From: Leptobrachium leishanense
Taxonomy: Eukaryota > Chordata > Amphibia > Anura > Megophryidae
Length of the DNA stretch: 64,000 bases
Direction: 5' to 3'
Assembly: GCA_009667805.1 (NCBI GenBank)
Contig: CM019070.1
Span: forward strand, 59,524,735 to 59,588,734
The notes beneath the pieces were generated by a model, which searched no databases, had not been told where the DNA came from, and saw only the letters and a list, made by a program, of their open reading frames with translations. Both the position numbers and the translations under genes were made by a program. Shown piece after piece: positions 20,927-32,719 of the stretch (positions are counted from its first letter, which is position 1; every line of letters starts with the position of its first letter).

Positions 20927-21196
20927 CATTTTATTGCTCTACTTGTCCAAGTGAGAGTAGTATTTGATAACTTGCTCGTCGCACAATGTGGTCCTATTTG
21001 GCATTCTCACAGCTGAATATTAAAAGCGTCTTCTATAAGGCCAACAAATTATGGAACATTAAATAGATAGTGCTGAATTTGTAGTAGTCCCAGTTTATCT
21101 TAAACCAGGTCAAACTGTACTGGAATAAGAGAATGACTTATTTTATATTAAATAATAATATAATGCATAGCACATTCAAGGGTTACTCATACTCAC

Positions 21197-21364
21197 ATTA
21201 TGAATCATCAGGTGCATTAATGTCTTTGGTATCAGGTCTCTGATACATTTGTTAATGATTGTCATGTAGGAATCTACCAAGTTACGAATAGTCTCCACCT
21301 GTCTTTCCAACTGGGGATCCATTGAAAAGTTATCAGCCTGAGACTCTTCTTCTTCTTCATCTGA
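21197..21364 (-). CDS. dnm3: dynamin-3 exon, PH-GED linker and first GED half
   Basis: This 168-nt exon is in phase 0 at both ends (56 codons). The acceptor is tttctcag before 21364 and the donor is a consensus gtgagt after AAT (21197). It starts with an acidic run SDEEEEES, then [40 protein letters not shown] and LMHLMIHN. These are the first GED helices that fold back on the dynamin stalk. [20 protein letters not shown] is shared by all classical dynamins; [12 protein letters not shown] points to dynamin-3. The SDEEEEES linker is more acidic than the mammalian dynamin-3 linker I know. The next exon is 12.9 kb downstream in the transcript. Confidence 0.92.
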
Positions 21365-21579
21365 CTGAGAAACCAAAAAAGAAATAAACATATTGAATTA
21401 TTATGTAGTAATCACTGTAAGTACAATATTAATACTGTAGATTCCTAATGAACAATAAGAGCATATTTCCAGTATTTAGGAATCATAAAAACACAGGATC
21501 CTAGAGAACCAGCCTCACAGTAAGGGATGTCACCTTTGCTTTGGAAAAGTCAGTGAATAGCCAAGTCGAGTAGCTGCTT

Positions 21580-22258
21580 TAAGGGACACTACCAGGTACA
21601 CAAGCTGTAAATAGATTACTTGTACAATACAAACAAAACCACCATATAAAACACATGCTGCTGTTTTTTTTTCTTTGTTTGAAGTAATTGAGTGTAAAAA
21701 GGAAAAATAAAATTAGTTTTTTTTTTATTCATTTCTTCTTGTTTCCATTTTGTGTATTTTTCCCTTGATGCAACAGTTACCAAAATCCAATGGTGAAGTT
21801 TACTTTGTGGTTGAGTTTTATCTTTTACAGTATTTACCAGTTAATGAGGTGAAGGAGGGAATGTTTAGATAAGGCTATTGTGTTCTCCATGCTGCTCCAG
21901 ATAAGAGCTGGCAGCTGAATGATATAAAACATGGACCTTAAATGACTTCTAATCTACCCCCGGTGATGTCCTTTGAATACATCCCACACAATACAATGAT
22001 TTGAGGCAGTGATCGACACACAGACTCCATTCTGTGGCTAAAACCACTCACTGAGGAGCAAGTGGTGGAAAGATTCTGTGGGCGGGGGGGTGCAGTTTAC
22101 AACACAAGAGATCACACAATGGATGCACACAGTGACACATATAGAGTAAAATATTCTTTTAACTAAACATACAAGAGAAAAACAAAGCACATGTAAGATA
22201 TCAGCAACATAAAGAAAATAGGAACATTTCATTTTTTGGTGGTATTGGCCCTTTAAAT
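21580..22258 (+). mobile_element. interspersed repeat family E, copy 1
   Basis: The left end tttaagggacactaccagg and right end ggtggtattggccctttaaa are inverted. The central part (about 21730-22030) is similar to the reverse complement of 37235-37680: shared wording includes ttgtttccattttgtg, cacacaatacaatgatttga and agactccattctgtgg. No coding capacity; superfamily not determined. Confidence 0.55.
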
Positions 22259-22259
22259 C

Positions 22260-22937
22260 TCACCTGTAATTAATCCATGATTCTATAAAGCTATATCGAT
22301 TAGGATTAATGAAGGACTGTTTTAATAGACGTAAGCCCTCTATATGGGTTGTATAGTTTTTATATTTTCATGTTTGATTGGTTCTACAGGGCTGACTTGT
22401 TGGTGCTCCAGGCCCAATGTAAAAAAGCACCTATTTTGACACCAATTTAGGGAGAGGAATGGGTAAAAAGTGGAACAAAGACTGCATGAGAAATGCTACA
22501 ATGGGATAACAGAGATGGAGCAATGACACAATGGGATTGAGAGGAATCTGAAAGGGCACACCAACATGTTAAACTCAGAATCAGTTACAGCCATAATCCA
22601 GTACTACTTGTGTTTTCAAAGTGAAAAGAGCAGTCTGGCAGCTGCTAAGCCATGAATATGCAAGTGTTAATGAGTTGTTCAATGGCAAAACAATCACCTC
22701 CTTCAGTACAATGCCGTGGATGCATACCACATTGACCACTATTAAATTATGCTCGTGAACATGTAAAATTGTGGTGTAAAAAAATCCTGGTATATACTGA
22801 AATATGTCCAATTATGCATATGATGCAATAGGTCAGCATTTTTGGAAACCACTTTACAAAACAAAATAAACACGAAAGTCCTAATAAAAACAGGATGTTA
22901 GTAAACAATTGCAAGATTGTGTGCGACTAATACTTTA
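22260..22937. other. intron, nothing recognised
   Basis: No gene, RNA gene or clear repeat. Confidence 0.45.
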
Positions 22938-23259
22938 TTAATCCCTTAAGGATGCGTGGGTGGCGCCCTTAAGGGATGGCTTTCACCGAAGAGGCGGACA
23001 GGAACGCCTCGGCCGTCACACGGCACTGATTGCGGCTTACCCCGCAGCCAACGTGCAGTGTGCGTCATTGGCTGCAGGGGAACGGCTTGAGTTCAGGCCG
23101 TCCCCATGCAGCCAATGATAGGTGCCCCGAGTAGTTGTGCAGGCTGCAGGGAGGGGCCTAGGCGGCCCCATTGAAGACAGCAGGGCATACATGTACACCC
23201 GGAGTCTTCAAAGCCCTCCCGCCGGCAGGACAGCACGTCCTGCGGCGCGAAGGGGTTAA
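22938..23259. mobile_element. TTAA-flanked MITE (piggyBac- or Kolobok-like)
   Basis: TTAA stands at both borders (22938-22941 and 23256-23259). The inner ends tcccttaaggatgcg and cggcgcgaagggg are imperfectly inverted. The interior is GC-rich and contains a second inverted pair (cagccaatgatagg against cgtcattggctgcagg). TTAA target duplication is typical of piggyBac and Kolobok elements. Confidence 0.65.
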
Positions 23260-23296
23260 TCTTCAACTGTTATAATGTAGCAAAATACTCACCTAA

Positions 23297-23719
23297 GGCT
23301 AGGGTCAGACTAACGCATTTTCACGTTGTCTGTGAAAAAGTGCGTTCGAACGAATGGACGCATTTTTTCACGGAATACACGATAGCAGTCATATGATGCG
23401 CATTTGCGTTCGTGATTTTGTACGGATCATCAATAAAACACTTTTTGCATCTGGACGTTATGTTGGCCGGACATTAGCAGCGTCTGACGTCTCCTAATGA
23501 CGCACACACGCCGCTAGCGGACGCAGCGCACTCTGTACGACCGTACTAGCGGTTTGACGTTCGACAAAATGCGTTCGTTTGCCACTTGCGTTGCACGGCC
23601 GGACTTTCGTGCGACCGTACTTCGTATATTGGCCGTCATTGCCCGTCATTTTCTGCTAGTGCGGCCGTAATTAAGTGCGCCAGAACGCACGTTTAAAGTG
23701 CGCTAGTCTGACCCTAGCC
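23297..23719. mobile_element. Harbinger-like MITE family A, copy 2
   Basis: Ends GGCTAGGGTCAGACTAACGC and GCTAGTCTGACCCTAGCC, with TAA duplicated (23294-23296, 23720-23722). Same interior as copy 1. Confidence 0.85.
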
Positions 23720-23789
23720 TAAGAGTATCTTGATTGGAAATGTCTGCTGTTACTGTGCCATACAGTAAAAAAAACAAAAAAACATAAAG

Positions 23790-24480
23790 AGTTATTCACT
23801 AGCCTCCGAATAGGCCTCGAATGCACCGAACCGTGAATTTCACCATTCGGTGCAATTTCGAGTCAATTCACCTATTCACTAAGCTGTTAATTCACCAAAT
23901 ACAGGCGATTTGACAGCAAAATAGGGTGCAATTCTCCGAAGTTCGGCAGCAACGAAATAGTCCCGTAGAAGACTATTGTGTCTTCTATACAGAGAACGCC
24001 ATATTGCACTGAAATTCCAGCACAATGCCCTGATTTTCGGTGTTTCGATTCGACAGGTTTAAACAAGCGAATCCCATAGGTTTCAAAGCAAAAACAAAAT
24101 CTTAATTTTCTTAAAAGACGGTTTACTCTTACTTATTTTTTGTAAAAAAAAAACAACCTTTTTATTTATTTTTTAAAGACCTTTTTGTATTTTTTCAGAC
24201 TATATTTTTTTTAAAGACTTCAGTTTGTAACAGACCTTTCTTATTATTTTTGAAAGGACTTTTTTTATTGATTACAACCCTTATCAGGACAATAGAAAAC
24301 CTCTTTTGTTTTCTTCAGTTCAGTGGAATTCGCCAATGCCAATACGGTTGTTATCGGTGCTTTTCGCCGACGTCCGATACTGCTTCGGTGACTCAAATTT
24401 TGACAAAATACAGTGACCATTTGCTAAATAGTGAATACACTGTATTTTCAGCTAAATGGAATCGCTGAAGTGCGCCAAAA
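23790..24480. mobile_element. MITE family D, copy 1
   Basis: It starts gttattcactagcctccgaa. It shares with 28110-28622 and 45643-54450 the blocks tcaccattcggtgcaatttc, aattcaccaaatacaggcga, the A/T-rich middle (aaagacctttttgtattttt) and the last part that mentions tgctaaatagtgaata. The right border is approximate. Confidence 0.6.
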
Positions 24481-25418
24481 TGGTCTGAAACGCATATCAA
24501 CGAAATTGCACGCAATTAAACACACAAAACACACAAAACAAACTTAATTCGGTTTTTGTCAATCCCAAGAACATCAATTGCTGGGCTCTATGGAGACCAT
24601 GAAAATACGTAGCCGGTCAGGCTACAACTTATTATATTTAGGTTTTGCACATCTCCATAAAGCCCTTCCCAGGTAGAAATTATTTGTCTAACAGTTGCCT
24701 GCAAAGGTAATTCCATTCACCATGTCAGATAGATGCAATTTAGGTGAAAGCATCTACATTTTTGCTACCAGCTTATTGACAGCACCAGTATCTAGACTAA
24801 CACTGTATCCCGCACAGCCCCTAGCTACGGAATTGTTAGTAATCTTACACAGAGCCTGCTCTAGGAGGTGATGGGCAGTTTAACAAAGACTGCATAGTGG
24901 GTGGATTCATAGTATTTGAAGGCACTGCAGGATACATTAGAGATACAAAGTAGTTTTGTTTTGGGGGCTAAAGTCCCGCTATAGCATAATGATGTTCCGA
25001 AACATGTCACAACGTCCACCATACTGTCGGTCCTAGCAATTTAGCATAGTTTCCACTGTAGTTTCCAGTGGTATTTCAGTCGACGCTGAGTGTCTAGCAT
25101 CATGTTCTGCATTTGTTATTACTTTAGCATTGCTTGTATGGGAAGTCTATGGCGATCAATGCTTTACAATTGACGAAGTATATTCACTATATACTTTCCA
25201 TAGTTAAGTGTTGTTCACCTTTTGTTCGCAGGACCTTTGCCTGCTGTTGTTGAATTATCCTTCTCAGGATGAATTATGTTCACCGCGTAGTTACAACAAT
25301 GGTGACTTTTATTGTTGTCTGTAACAACGTTAAACATCAGTGTTTAGTGGATTACTCCTTGAATGTGAACATAATGCCTGCATAAAGAAATGGAAGCATC
25401 ATATTGTATCCATTTGAA
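24481..25418. other. intron, nothing recognised
   Basis: No supported gene or repeat. Confidence 0.45.
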
Positions 25419-25601
25419 CAGTGTTTCCCAAACCTGTCCTCGGGACCATCAACCAGGCCAAGTTTTTACAGATCACCTTGGGGAAATGCAGACTGAATCC
25501 TGCAATCACGGAGCAGCAAATCATATCACCTGTGCTGCGCTTCAGATATCTGTCAAACATGGCCTGTCAGCAGGTCCTGAGGACAGGTTTGAGAAACACT
25601 G
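25419..25601. mobile_element. hAT-like MITE, short
   Basis: The ends are CAGTGTTTCCCAAACCTGTC and GACAGGTTTGAGAAACACTG, a near-perfect inverted repeat of over 20 bp starting with CAG. The flanking octamers catttgaa and ctttagaa agree at six of eight positions, compatible with a decayed 8-bp hAT duplication. Confidence 0.75.
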
Positions 25602-25632
25602 CTTTAGAATGTAAGCTTATTAGGGAGCAGGG

Positions 25633-26238
25633 CAGGGCCGGTGCTAGACTATTATATGCCCTAGGCAAGACCAGCTACTTGCACCCCCCCCCCAGAAAAA
25701 ATTGTTAACTTTTGAAATGCAGGGGAACACACGCACTGTGCACGGGGGGGGGACGCACACTGTGCTCAGGTACACACCCACACTGCAGGGGGGGGGACCC
25801 ACACTGTGCACGAGGCCACACACGGGCATTCGGTGCCCATCTTACCCCTCCCCATGGTCGGGCCGGGATCGGTCTGTGCCTCTTTCTTTCCTCTGCCTCT
25901 TTCGTTCTTTTCTCTGTCCCTCTTTTTTTTCACCTTTTCTTTCATCTGCCTCTTTATTTCATGCCTTTCTTTCTCTCTCCTGTGCCTTTCTCTTCTGTGC
26001 CTTTCTTTCATCTGCCTCTGGTGGTGCCTGCACATCATCTGGTAGCGCCTGCGTGACACCATAAGAAGCCCACATTCTGCGCCACTAGTGGGAGTTTGTG
26101 AGCCGCCACTGCCGGCTACACGGGCCGCACAATGAGGAACAGGTACAATAATGGAACCGGATTGGGGAAGGCTGCGCCCCTAGGCGTCAGTGCGCCCTAG
26201 GCGGTTGCCTAGCTTGCCTAGAAGGAAGCACGGCCCTG
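25633..26238. mobile_element. hAT-like non-autonomous element
   Basis: An exact 8-bp duplication gagcaggg flanks it (25625-25632 and 26239-26246). The ends are cagggccggtgc and gcacggccctg. The interior has G and C runs and a pyrimidine-rich tract (25870-26030) that produces spurious ORFs. Confidence 0.8.
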
Positions 26239-26518
26239 GAGCAGGGCCCTCTCTACATCATTACTGTATATAACTATGTACTCAACCTGCGTCAGCCATC
26301 TTTAACTTGTGCTGTTCCTCTGCATCTCTTCGTGAAATAGGGAAGTGTGGTGAACGCGTCTGCCATCTTGGACATGCGCCGTATTCCAAGCCTTCTTTAG
26401 CTAGAGCTGGTGTGTGGCTCAATAAAGTGTGAGTGGTATGATATAGATACACCATTCCTTAATTATTGGTATATTATGTATTGTGTTATATTGCTCGTCT
26501 TTATTTTTTCTGAGTGTA

Positions 26519-26905
26519 CTATTATTATTATTATCATTAATATAGCGCCAACAGTTTACGCAGCGCTTTACAATAACCAAAGATAGATGGATATGGGATG
26601 GAAACAAGAGATGTAGAGGGTCCTACTCATAGGAGCTTGCAATCTAGAGGGATTGGGGTTGAGGGAGACAAGGGGAGTTTTACTAGATGTCAGGATCATT
26701 AGTGCCAGTGGTTTAGGAATGGTGGTGCCATGGAAATGGCTTCAATCATGATGAGTGAGTAGGTGAGCAGAGGGGTGAGTTGCATTAGTGATGTGGTACG
26801 CTAATCTGAAATGAGGGGTTTTGAGGGATTTCTTGAAGGCCAGAAAATTAGGGGAGAGTGTGTTAGGGCGAGGCAAGTCATTCCACAGGACCAAGGTGGT
26901 CCTTA
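26519..26905 (-). mobile_element. L2-type LINE 3' end with (TAA)n tail, copy 2
   Basis: On the minus strand the LINE C-terminus reads WNDLPRPNTLSPNFLAFKKS then LKTLI, the standard end of an L2 ORF2. The 3'UTR follows with CAATCCCTCTAGATTGCAAG and GTAAAGCGCTGCGTAAACTG, ending in a TAA-type microsatellite near 26520-26540. It is strongly 5'-truncated. Confidence 0.78.
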
Positions 26906-28109
26906 AGAAGACAAGCTAATATGTATGAATAATGTTTCATCTTCTTTTCCTTTTTACAATCACTTGGTGACTGGCACTATACCAAGTCTTTACAAAAGGG
27001 TGATTTATACCTGTAAAGTGTGGTTCTACGGTTCCAATAGAACCTGAGTAACCCCATAAACACTTTTAGGTGGACACAAGAGGAACCTCAGTCATGCCTT
27101 CAAACAAATGAATCACTTAACTGGCCTTAAGACAATGAAAGTAGAAAGCTACTTCACTCTAAGTATTAAGATCATTTTTTTTATGGTTCTACCACAGGCA
27201 ACCCCTTTGTTCGAGAGCAATATTGTTTCAATTAAATTTCAATCACTTTGCCAAAATAAAGTAAATAGATGGAGTGCCAGAAACACAGACCAGGCTTTCT
27301 CTGGCACCGAAAGAGTTCCTCTGTTTAGGAACGGTTGCAGAAACTTAGTGTATGCCTGTATGTGCTTGAATTCATCCAGTGCATCTAAAAGGAGGAAAAC
27401 CTACAGTAGAAAAAATTCAGAGCTTATGTTTTATGCAGATGTGATTTAATTGTACAAAACAAACAAAAATAAATAAAGTAAATATGAATATAAAAATAAT
27501 ATCTATGTATAAATATGATTGAGTAATGAATATTTTTTTTTTTATGTAGCGATTTCGTTCCCCTTGGTCCGCCCCCAGAATCCGACTGAAATTCCTTCTC
27601 CAGCCGTTGGCTCACACTCCCCCCCCCCCTTCTCCATCACTTATATCCTGTATGTGCGTTTTCTTTGTTTAAATTACAGGGCTGCAATCGGAGACTTTTG
27701 CTGGCTAAGCAGGGCAGCGACACATGTTTAACATTATCCCCATCAAGAGAACGTGAAAATAAAAATAGCCACTGGTCTCTGATTATCAAGAAGTGTTTTA
27801 GGGGGAGCTATTAAAAAAAAAAAGGGAATTTGGAGCTTTAAGCGTACGAGAATGTTTAACCTTTTTGTTCAGAGGGTGAAATGGATTGTGGCTTTACCTA
27901 AACTAACATGAAAAAAAAGTGGCGTGGGGAAGAAAAGTCTCTGACAAAGGTCACACAAAGCAAAAACAGCAACAAACATTTCCATTTCTAGTTCAAAAGA
28001 AAATAGAAACAGAGTCACGATTATTATTTAAGCGCCTTCTACTTATGCGCAATAAGCAGATGCTGAAGATTTTTTTTTAAAGCTTTTGTAATGTTCTTTT
28101 AATCTCCTT
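26906..28109. other. intron, nothing recognised
   Basis: No gene. There is a C-run at 27619-27629. The short ORFs here have no recognisable domain. Confidence 0.45.
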
Positions 28110-28622
28110 AGGGTCTATTCACCAAGCGCCGTATTTGGCGCCGAATTGCATCGAAAGGCTAATTTCGCCGTTCATTGCAATTTCGGGGCAGTTTGTCTAT
28201 TCACTAAACTGTCAATTCGCCAAATACAGGTGAATGGACGGCGAAGCAGTTTACCGAGCAGTTTACCGATCTTCGGCAGCAGTGAAATTGTCCCATAGAG
28301 AAGGAATTTATTTATTTATTTATAAAGGATTTTAGGCTTTGTCTAGTCACCGAACTGCAACGAAGTGTCGGCGAAATGCCGTAATTTTCGGTGATTCAGT
28401 TCGACAGGTTTAAACAAGTGAATCCTGTAGAATCCATAGGATTCAATGTAAAAAAGTAATATCATTTTATAAAAAAAAATTAAAATGTTTATTCTTTTCA
28501 TTTTCAGCAAAAAGCCTTTTAATTTATTTTCAGAACACCTTTTTGTATTAGACGAAATTTTTGTTTCCGAACTTTTTAAAAAAAAATAATTAAAATTCTA
28601 TAACAGATATTTTTACTCTTTT
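28110..28622. mobile_element. MITE family D, copy 2 (right end missing)
   Basis: It starts agggtctattcaccaagcgc and matches copy 1 through aatcccatagg-like, cagcaaaaagcctttt and ctttttgtattagacgaa. It breaks off near 28622 at a ttaaccccttcac sequence that starts another element. It serves to reconstruct the empty site of the L1 insertion at 45951-53828. Confidence 0.6.
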
Positions 28623-28729
28623 TTAACCCCTTCACGACAGGCGGCTGTCGTCCATCAGAGGTGGTTTAGGGTTCTATCCTTGTATTATTATTTTTATTTT
28701 TTTTTACATTTTTCATGACGGTTGTCTTG

Positions 28730-29131
28730 CAGGTCTATTCACTAAATGGTGAAGTCAAGACAATTTTTTTTTTTTTGAGAAAGGGTTTTACCAGGAAGGA
28801 TACATTGAGATTTCTCTTGTTTTCAAGTATGTCCTGGGTGGCGAGTATGTACCGTTAGGTGTCTTGCCCAAGGAAACTTACTGGAGAGGTGCTCTTGCCG
28901 GGCTCGAGCCTGTGTCTCCACAGGCTCTCTCCACGTAGAGCAGTGATGTTACCTCTATACCTCTACTCCACCCAGCCGGTACAATTGGCTGGAGAAGTGA
29001 AAAATCTAGGTCAAAAGAGTCGAACCAAAAAAATTCTCCCATTTATCTCACTTTCCAAATTGGTTATTTGGTCTAGATTGTTCTGGTCTCCTGACAATTC
29101 TCCAGACTGCACCCTTTAGGGAATAGACCTG
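28730..29131. mobile_element. fold-back MITE family S, copy 1 (split by a SINE)
   Basis: The outer ends caggtctattcac and gggaatagacctg match the small palindromic family seen at 54021, 55773, 57101 and 61338. The element is interrupted by a SINE (28766-28980). Confidence 0.7.
28766..28980 (-). mobile_element. tRNA-derived SINE, copy 2
   Basis: This is the same family as 2485-2694 (B box GGCTCGAGCCC-like, TTGGGCAAGACACCTAAC block), with a poly-A tail seen as the T run at 28766-28776. A 6-bp duplication acaatt flanks it (28760-28765 and 28981-28986). It sits inside MITE family S. Confidence 0.8.
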
Positions 29132-30012
29132 CTAATTTTAGGATTAGATCTAACTTTAAACAATAATTCTAAAATTCTGCCTCATTTTTGCCTTAAGTTC
29201 GATAACAGATTCTGCCCCTACGTTTGACGCGATTGCAGTTGTCATTTCTGTAGGATACCTCCAGATTGTGATCAACTGCACTTGATTTTTCCTGGTCTTC
29301 CTGATAACTATAAGGAAGTGGAGACATGTTTTCTCCACATCCTTCAACTTGGGCTAAGGTAAATGTACTTATCCTTAATATCATTACAGCGGCTGAAGAA
29401 TGGCAGCTACCAACTGCTTGGGTTAGGAAAGGCTCTACACAAATCACTAGCTGTGCATGGGACTCTTCTAAAAAGCTTAATTTTCTCAATCTCAGCTATT
29501 GTATAAATGACCATTTCACCCTCAAATAGGTATGACTTTCTTGGCTTAAATTAAGACTGCATCTTTTGTAGCACAGCGTTCACTGGACACTGAAGCTGCT
29601 CATGCAACCATCCAACCTGAATGGTTTCCATGACCAAACATAATCCTGAAATTTCACATCATTCTAATTAGTCATGTTGACCAAGGTGCCATTACTATGA
29701 GGTAAGGAACGGGGCACAGTCCCGACACTGGGTACATACAAGTAGGCTTCAAACTACAAGGTGGAAGCCGTTCCTCTCCCTCCGTCATGACATGATAAAC
29801 AATCGCAAATCATGGGACTACTCAAGTTGTTAAAGGTCACAAAATATCATTCCAAACAGGAAGATTTATTGTGTTTAAGTTGAGTTACTATTTGTCAAAT
29901 GTCTAATTAATGCACATTTTTATGCACGTTTCGACTGCACGCAAGCAATCTTGTTCTGCACGGTTGGATAAGACCACTTAAAAGGAGCCCAGTAGGAAAA
30001 CGGGAAAGACCG
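29132..30012. other. intron, nothing recognised
   Basis: No supported gene or repeat. Confidence 0.45.
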
Positions 30013-30555
30013 AGGGCTCTATCGCCTCCTTCAAGCTAACGGTACCACTCAAGTTAGTGTTAGCTCAAAGGAGGTCATAGCGTGCCGCACAGATCACCTC
30101 CAATTCGCTAACGGGTTAAAAAACCCATTAGCGCTCGTTAATTTGTGATTTGTACTGGGACTTTACTGTACTCTGCGCTCTGTATACTTAACATGGGGAG
30201 CGCAAAGCGAAAGCAGAGACTAACTAGCATCAAGATCACTTGGTCCTAACGCTAGTTACTAAGAACTGGCACTAATGAAAAAGTTAACACCGGCTCTGAG
30301 GTGTAGCTAACGGATTCCACTGCTGTAGAATCAGTTAACTGCAGCTCAACCGCCCCCCCCAAAAAAAATCAAATACTCACCTCTTATCCCATGGCGAGAA
30401 TGGCGGCCCGATCCACTGCATCTGGCCGCCAGGGGGAAAAAGCCCCCTGTCTCCCTCCGCAATCACTCCGCCGACCAGCAGGATTTCATGAGAGGTGAGA
30501 CCCTGCCGGTCATGTGACCCCACAGGAGAAGCCTCCATGGACTAGATAGTGCCCT
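30013..30555 (-). mobile_element. DNA-element family F, copy 3
   Basis: The outer ends gagggctctatcgcc and gactagatagtgccct are roughly inverted. The interior shares with the other copies a C run, the aatactcacctcttatccca block and the gcaatcactccgccgacc block. Confidence 0.55.
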
Positions 30556-31740
30556 AGATGCTTAATGATCATACCTTTTTCTTACACGAAACGCATACTC
30601 ACAATCGTAATTAACAGAGTTCAATATGAAAGAAAAAATTGGGTCCCTAGCAGGGTTATGTGCAAGTGAAGCCAAGGAACACAGCAATGCATCATTTCAC
30701 ATGATTTCAAGAAAGTCACTGGAGGATTAAATGAAGCCTGTTGCTTCAGGCACTGTAGGCCACACAAAACGAAAAAAAAAAAATGCATGTTCAAGATCCA
30801 GTATACTTCATTATTACCTTCATTAAATCACCAAATCTTTTGACAGCTCGCAGAATAAAGAAAATATATCCCTGGGAGTCTTGCTGAAAAAGTGTAGCAC
30901 AGCTGTTGCCACATAATATATTGTAAAAGAAAAAAATGCAATATTCAACCAACCAGTTGTTATTAAACGATTTTCTAAATGAAAGTCATTTGGAATTCTG
31001 CTTACTCCCATAGACGGCTGTTGTTTCGAGTACAACACCTAGTACCTTTTTGCAATGTTTTCTGTAAATCCATGACAGAAGGCTGGGGTTCACCAAGAAA
31101 GAAGATCCCATTAGATCGAAAACGAACATGTTTGCCATTTTCTAAAACTCAGGGCCTGACCCTAAGCTTTCACAGAGGCCCAAACTACAATTTAGCACGA
31201 CATGGTGACATATAACCTTCCTCTCTAGTGACGTGAGACATGATTTCAATCTTCAAACATCACAAATATCCAATATCATGAGGAAGAGTTCCCAGTTGGG
31301 ATGCAGGTATCAGGGCTCTGGTTATCACTCTGGTATCCTGTTTCTCTGACACTTTGGACACAATGGGTACGAAAACAAATTACATCTCAGACTGGGTCAT
31401 ATAACATCAATATACGTGCTGCATTGTTTACACAATGGAGCATTCTAGAGTTCCTTACAATGCTATTTACATGCACAGACCTAGAGAGTTTAAGAAAGTA
31501 ATGGATGGATTCAACGTCAAGTGCAAAGTTAACCAGAGCTGTTGCTCACTTACCATCTTCATAGACGTCAATGACTGGTAGGTTTACAATGGCTCTGGTT
31601 AAATTTACGAAAATATATTTAAATATTCCTCTGCGTGGTATTGCTCCCGACAATAAATTCATATACAGCCACGTTCTAGTGCAAATACATCGACAATGGT
31701 GTTATGTTTAAATTTACACCTGATTCAGAACCGAGACCTA
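30556..31740. other. intron, nothing recognised
   Basis: No supported gene or repeat. An A-run lies at 30771-30783. Confidence 0.45.
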
Positions 31741-32030
31741 AGTCGGCATGGTGGGTATGTGACCCAGAGCTGAAACTCCTTTTTTAAAGCCATGGCTGCC
31801 ACATAAAAGGAATGCGAATAGACACTCTACGACGGCAGTTCTTCCTCTTCTACCTACATGGAACAGTCTTCCAGTTGAAGTGGTAGAGGCCAAAACAGTA
31901 ATTGAATTTAAGCAGGCATGGGATAGGCATAAGGCTAGCCTAAACAAAAGATAAATCCAGGTAAAGTATCCATGTAATTGGGCAGACTAGATGGGCCGAA
32001 AGGTTCTTTTTCTATGTTTCTATGTTTCTA
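31741..32030 (+). mobile_element. CR1-like LINE 3' end
   Basis: The frame at 31857-31951 reads WNSLPVEVVEAKTVIEFKQA then WDRHKASLNKR and stops, as at the end of many CR1/L2 ORF2s. The 3'UTR follows with GCAGACTAGATGGGCCGAAA and a short 8-bp tail repeat (tctatgtt, near 32011-32030), a CR1 hallmark. 5'-truncated. Confidence 0.75.
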
Positions 32031-32249
32031 CCTATTAAATAATGCTAATTAACAAGGCCACAGGTACTGTCAGTTCTTGCCTTTTTTATTATATGATCCC
32101 ACATTTTTTTTCAACTCGTGGGGACCTGGCCTCTACTGAAAAGTTTAATTGCCCATAGATCTGCCTTAGTTTGTAGCAGCATGTCTCCTGAGTCCTGACA
32201 AGATGCTGTTCCATGCGGAGTAAGCTTTCAGGCAGTTGTATATACTGTA

Positions 32250-32701
32250 TTGTTGTAGAAAAAAGGGGATATCTAAAACATATGGAAATAGCAAAACATA
32301 GAGTAAAATCCCTTAGAACCAATTACGTATTAGAGCCAAATTTGTACTCACAAGCGTCTAGTATATCAAGAGTATATCAGTCACTGCAGATCTTTTATCT
32401 TCATTTCATTCAGAATATTTTCCGCGTGTCTCCAATGCCGCATAAAGAGAAAACAGGCAATGATAGTCAAGGACCATAGAATCAGTAAAAAATATATAAA
32501 ATTTATTGCGCTTACAGCAAATAAAAACATTAGTTGCATATATAGTTCACCCGATCCCAGAGGTACACGGCCAACCAAAAGCCTACGTCCAACCTGGCTC
32601 AGGATCCGTCACTCGACGTGTTTCGTCCTGACGACTTCATCAGGATTTGGCTCTAATACGTAATTAGTTCTAAGGGATTTTACTCTATGTTTTGCGATTT
32701 C
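32250..32701 (-). mobile_element. Penelope-like / retrozyme-like element, copy 2
   Basis: The flanking direct repeats cagttgtatatactgtat (32232-32249) and cagttgtctatattgtat (32702-32719) agree at 16 of 18 positions. Inside, about 59 bp at 32283-32341 recur inverted at 32645-32703 with only two or three differences. Next to the right arm the minus strand shows a hammerhead-like core. The arms have no sequence in common with those of the element at 20521-20926, but the architecture is the same. Confidence 0.6.
32611..32645 (-). ncRNA. degenerate hammerhead-like motif
   Basis: The minus strand has CTGATGA (32643-32637), a 12-nt spacer able to form a GTC/GAC stem with one extra A, GAAAC (32624-32620), and a GTC triplet (32617-32615). 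The stem III loop is shorter than in the 20.7-kb motif and G10.1 is displaced, so activity is doubtful. Confidence 0.45.
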
Positions 32702-32719
32702 CAGTTGTCTATATTGTAT

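Noticed and set aside
25644..26064. ORFs of up to 120 residues near 25.8 kb
   Set aside because: Produced by a pyrimidine-rich tract inside a hAT-like element; low-complexity translation.
30979..31215. Scattered ORFs of 60-90 residues in introns
   Set aside because: Short, without domains or codon signature, and at the frequency expected by chance in AT-rich DNA.
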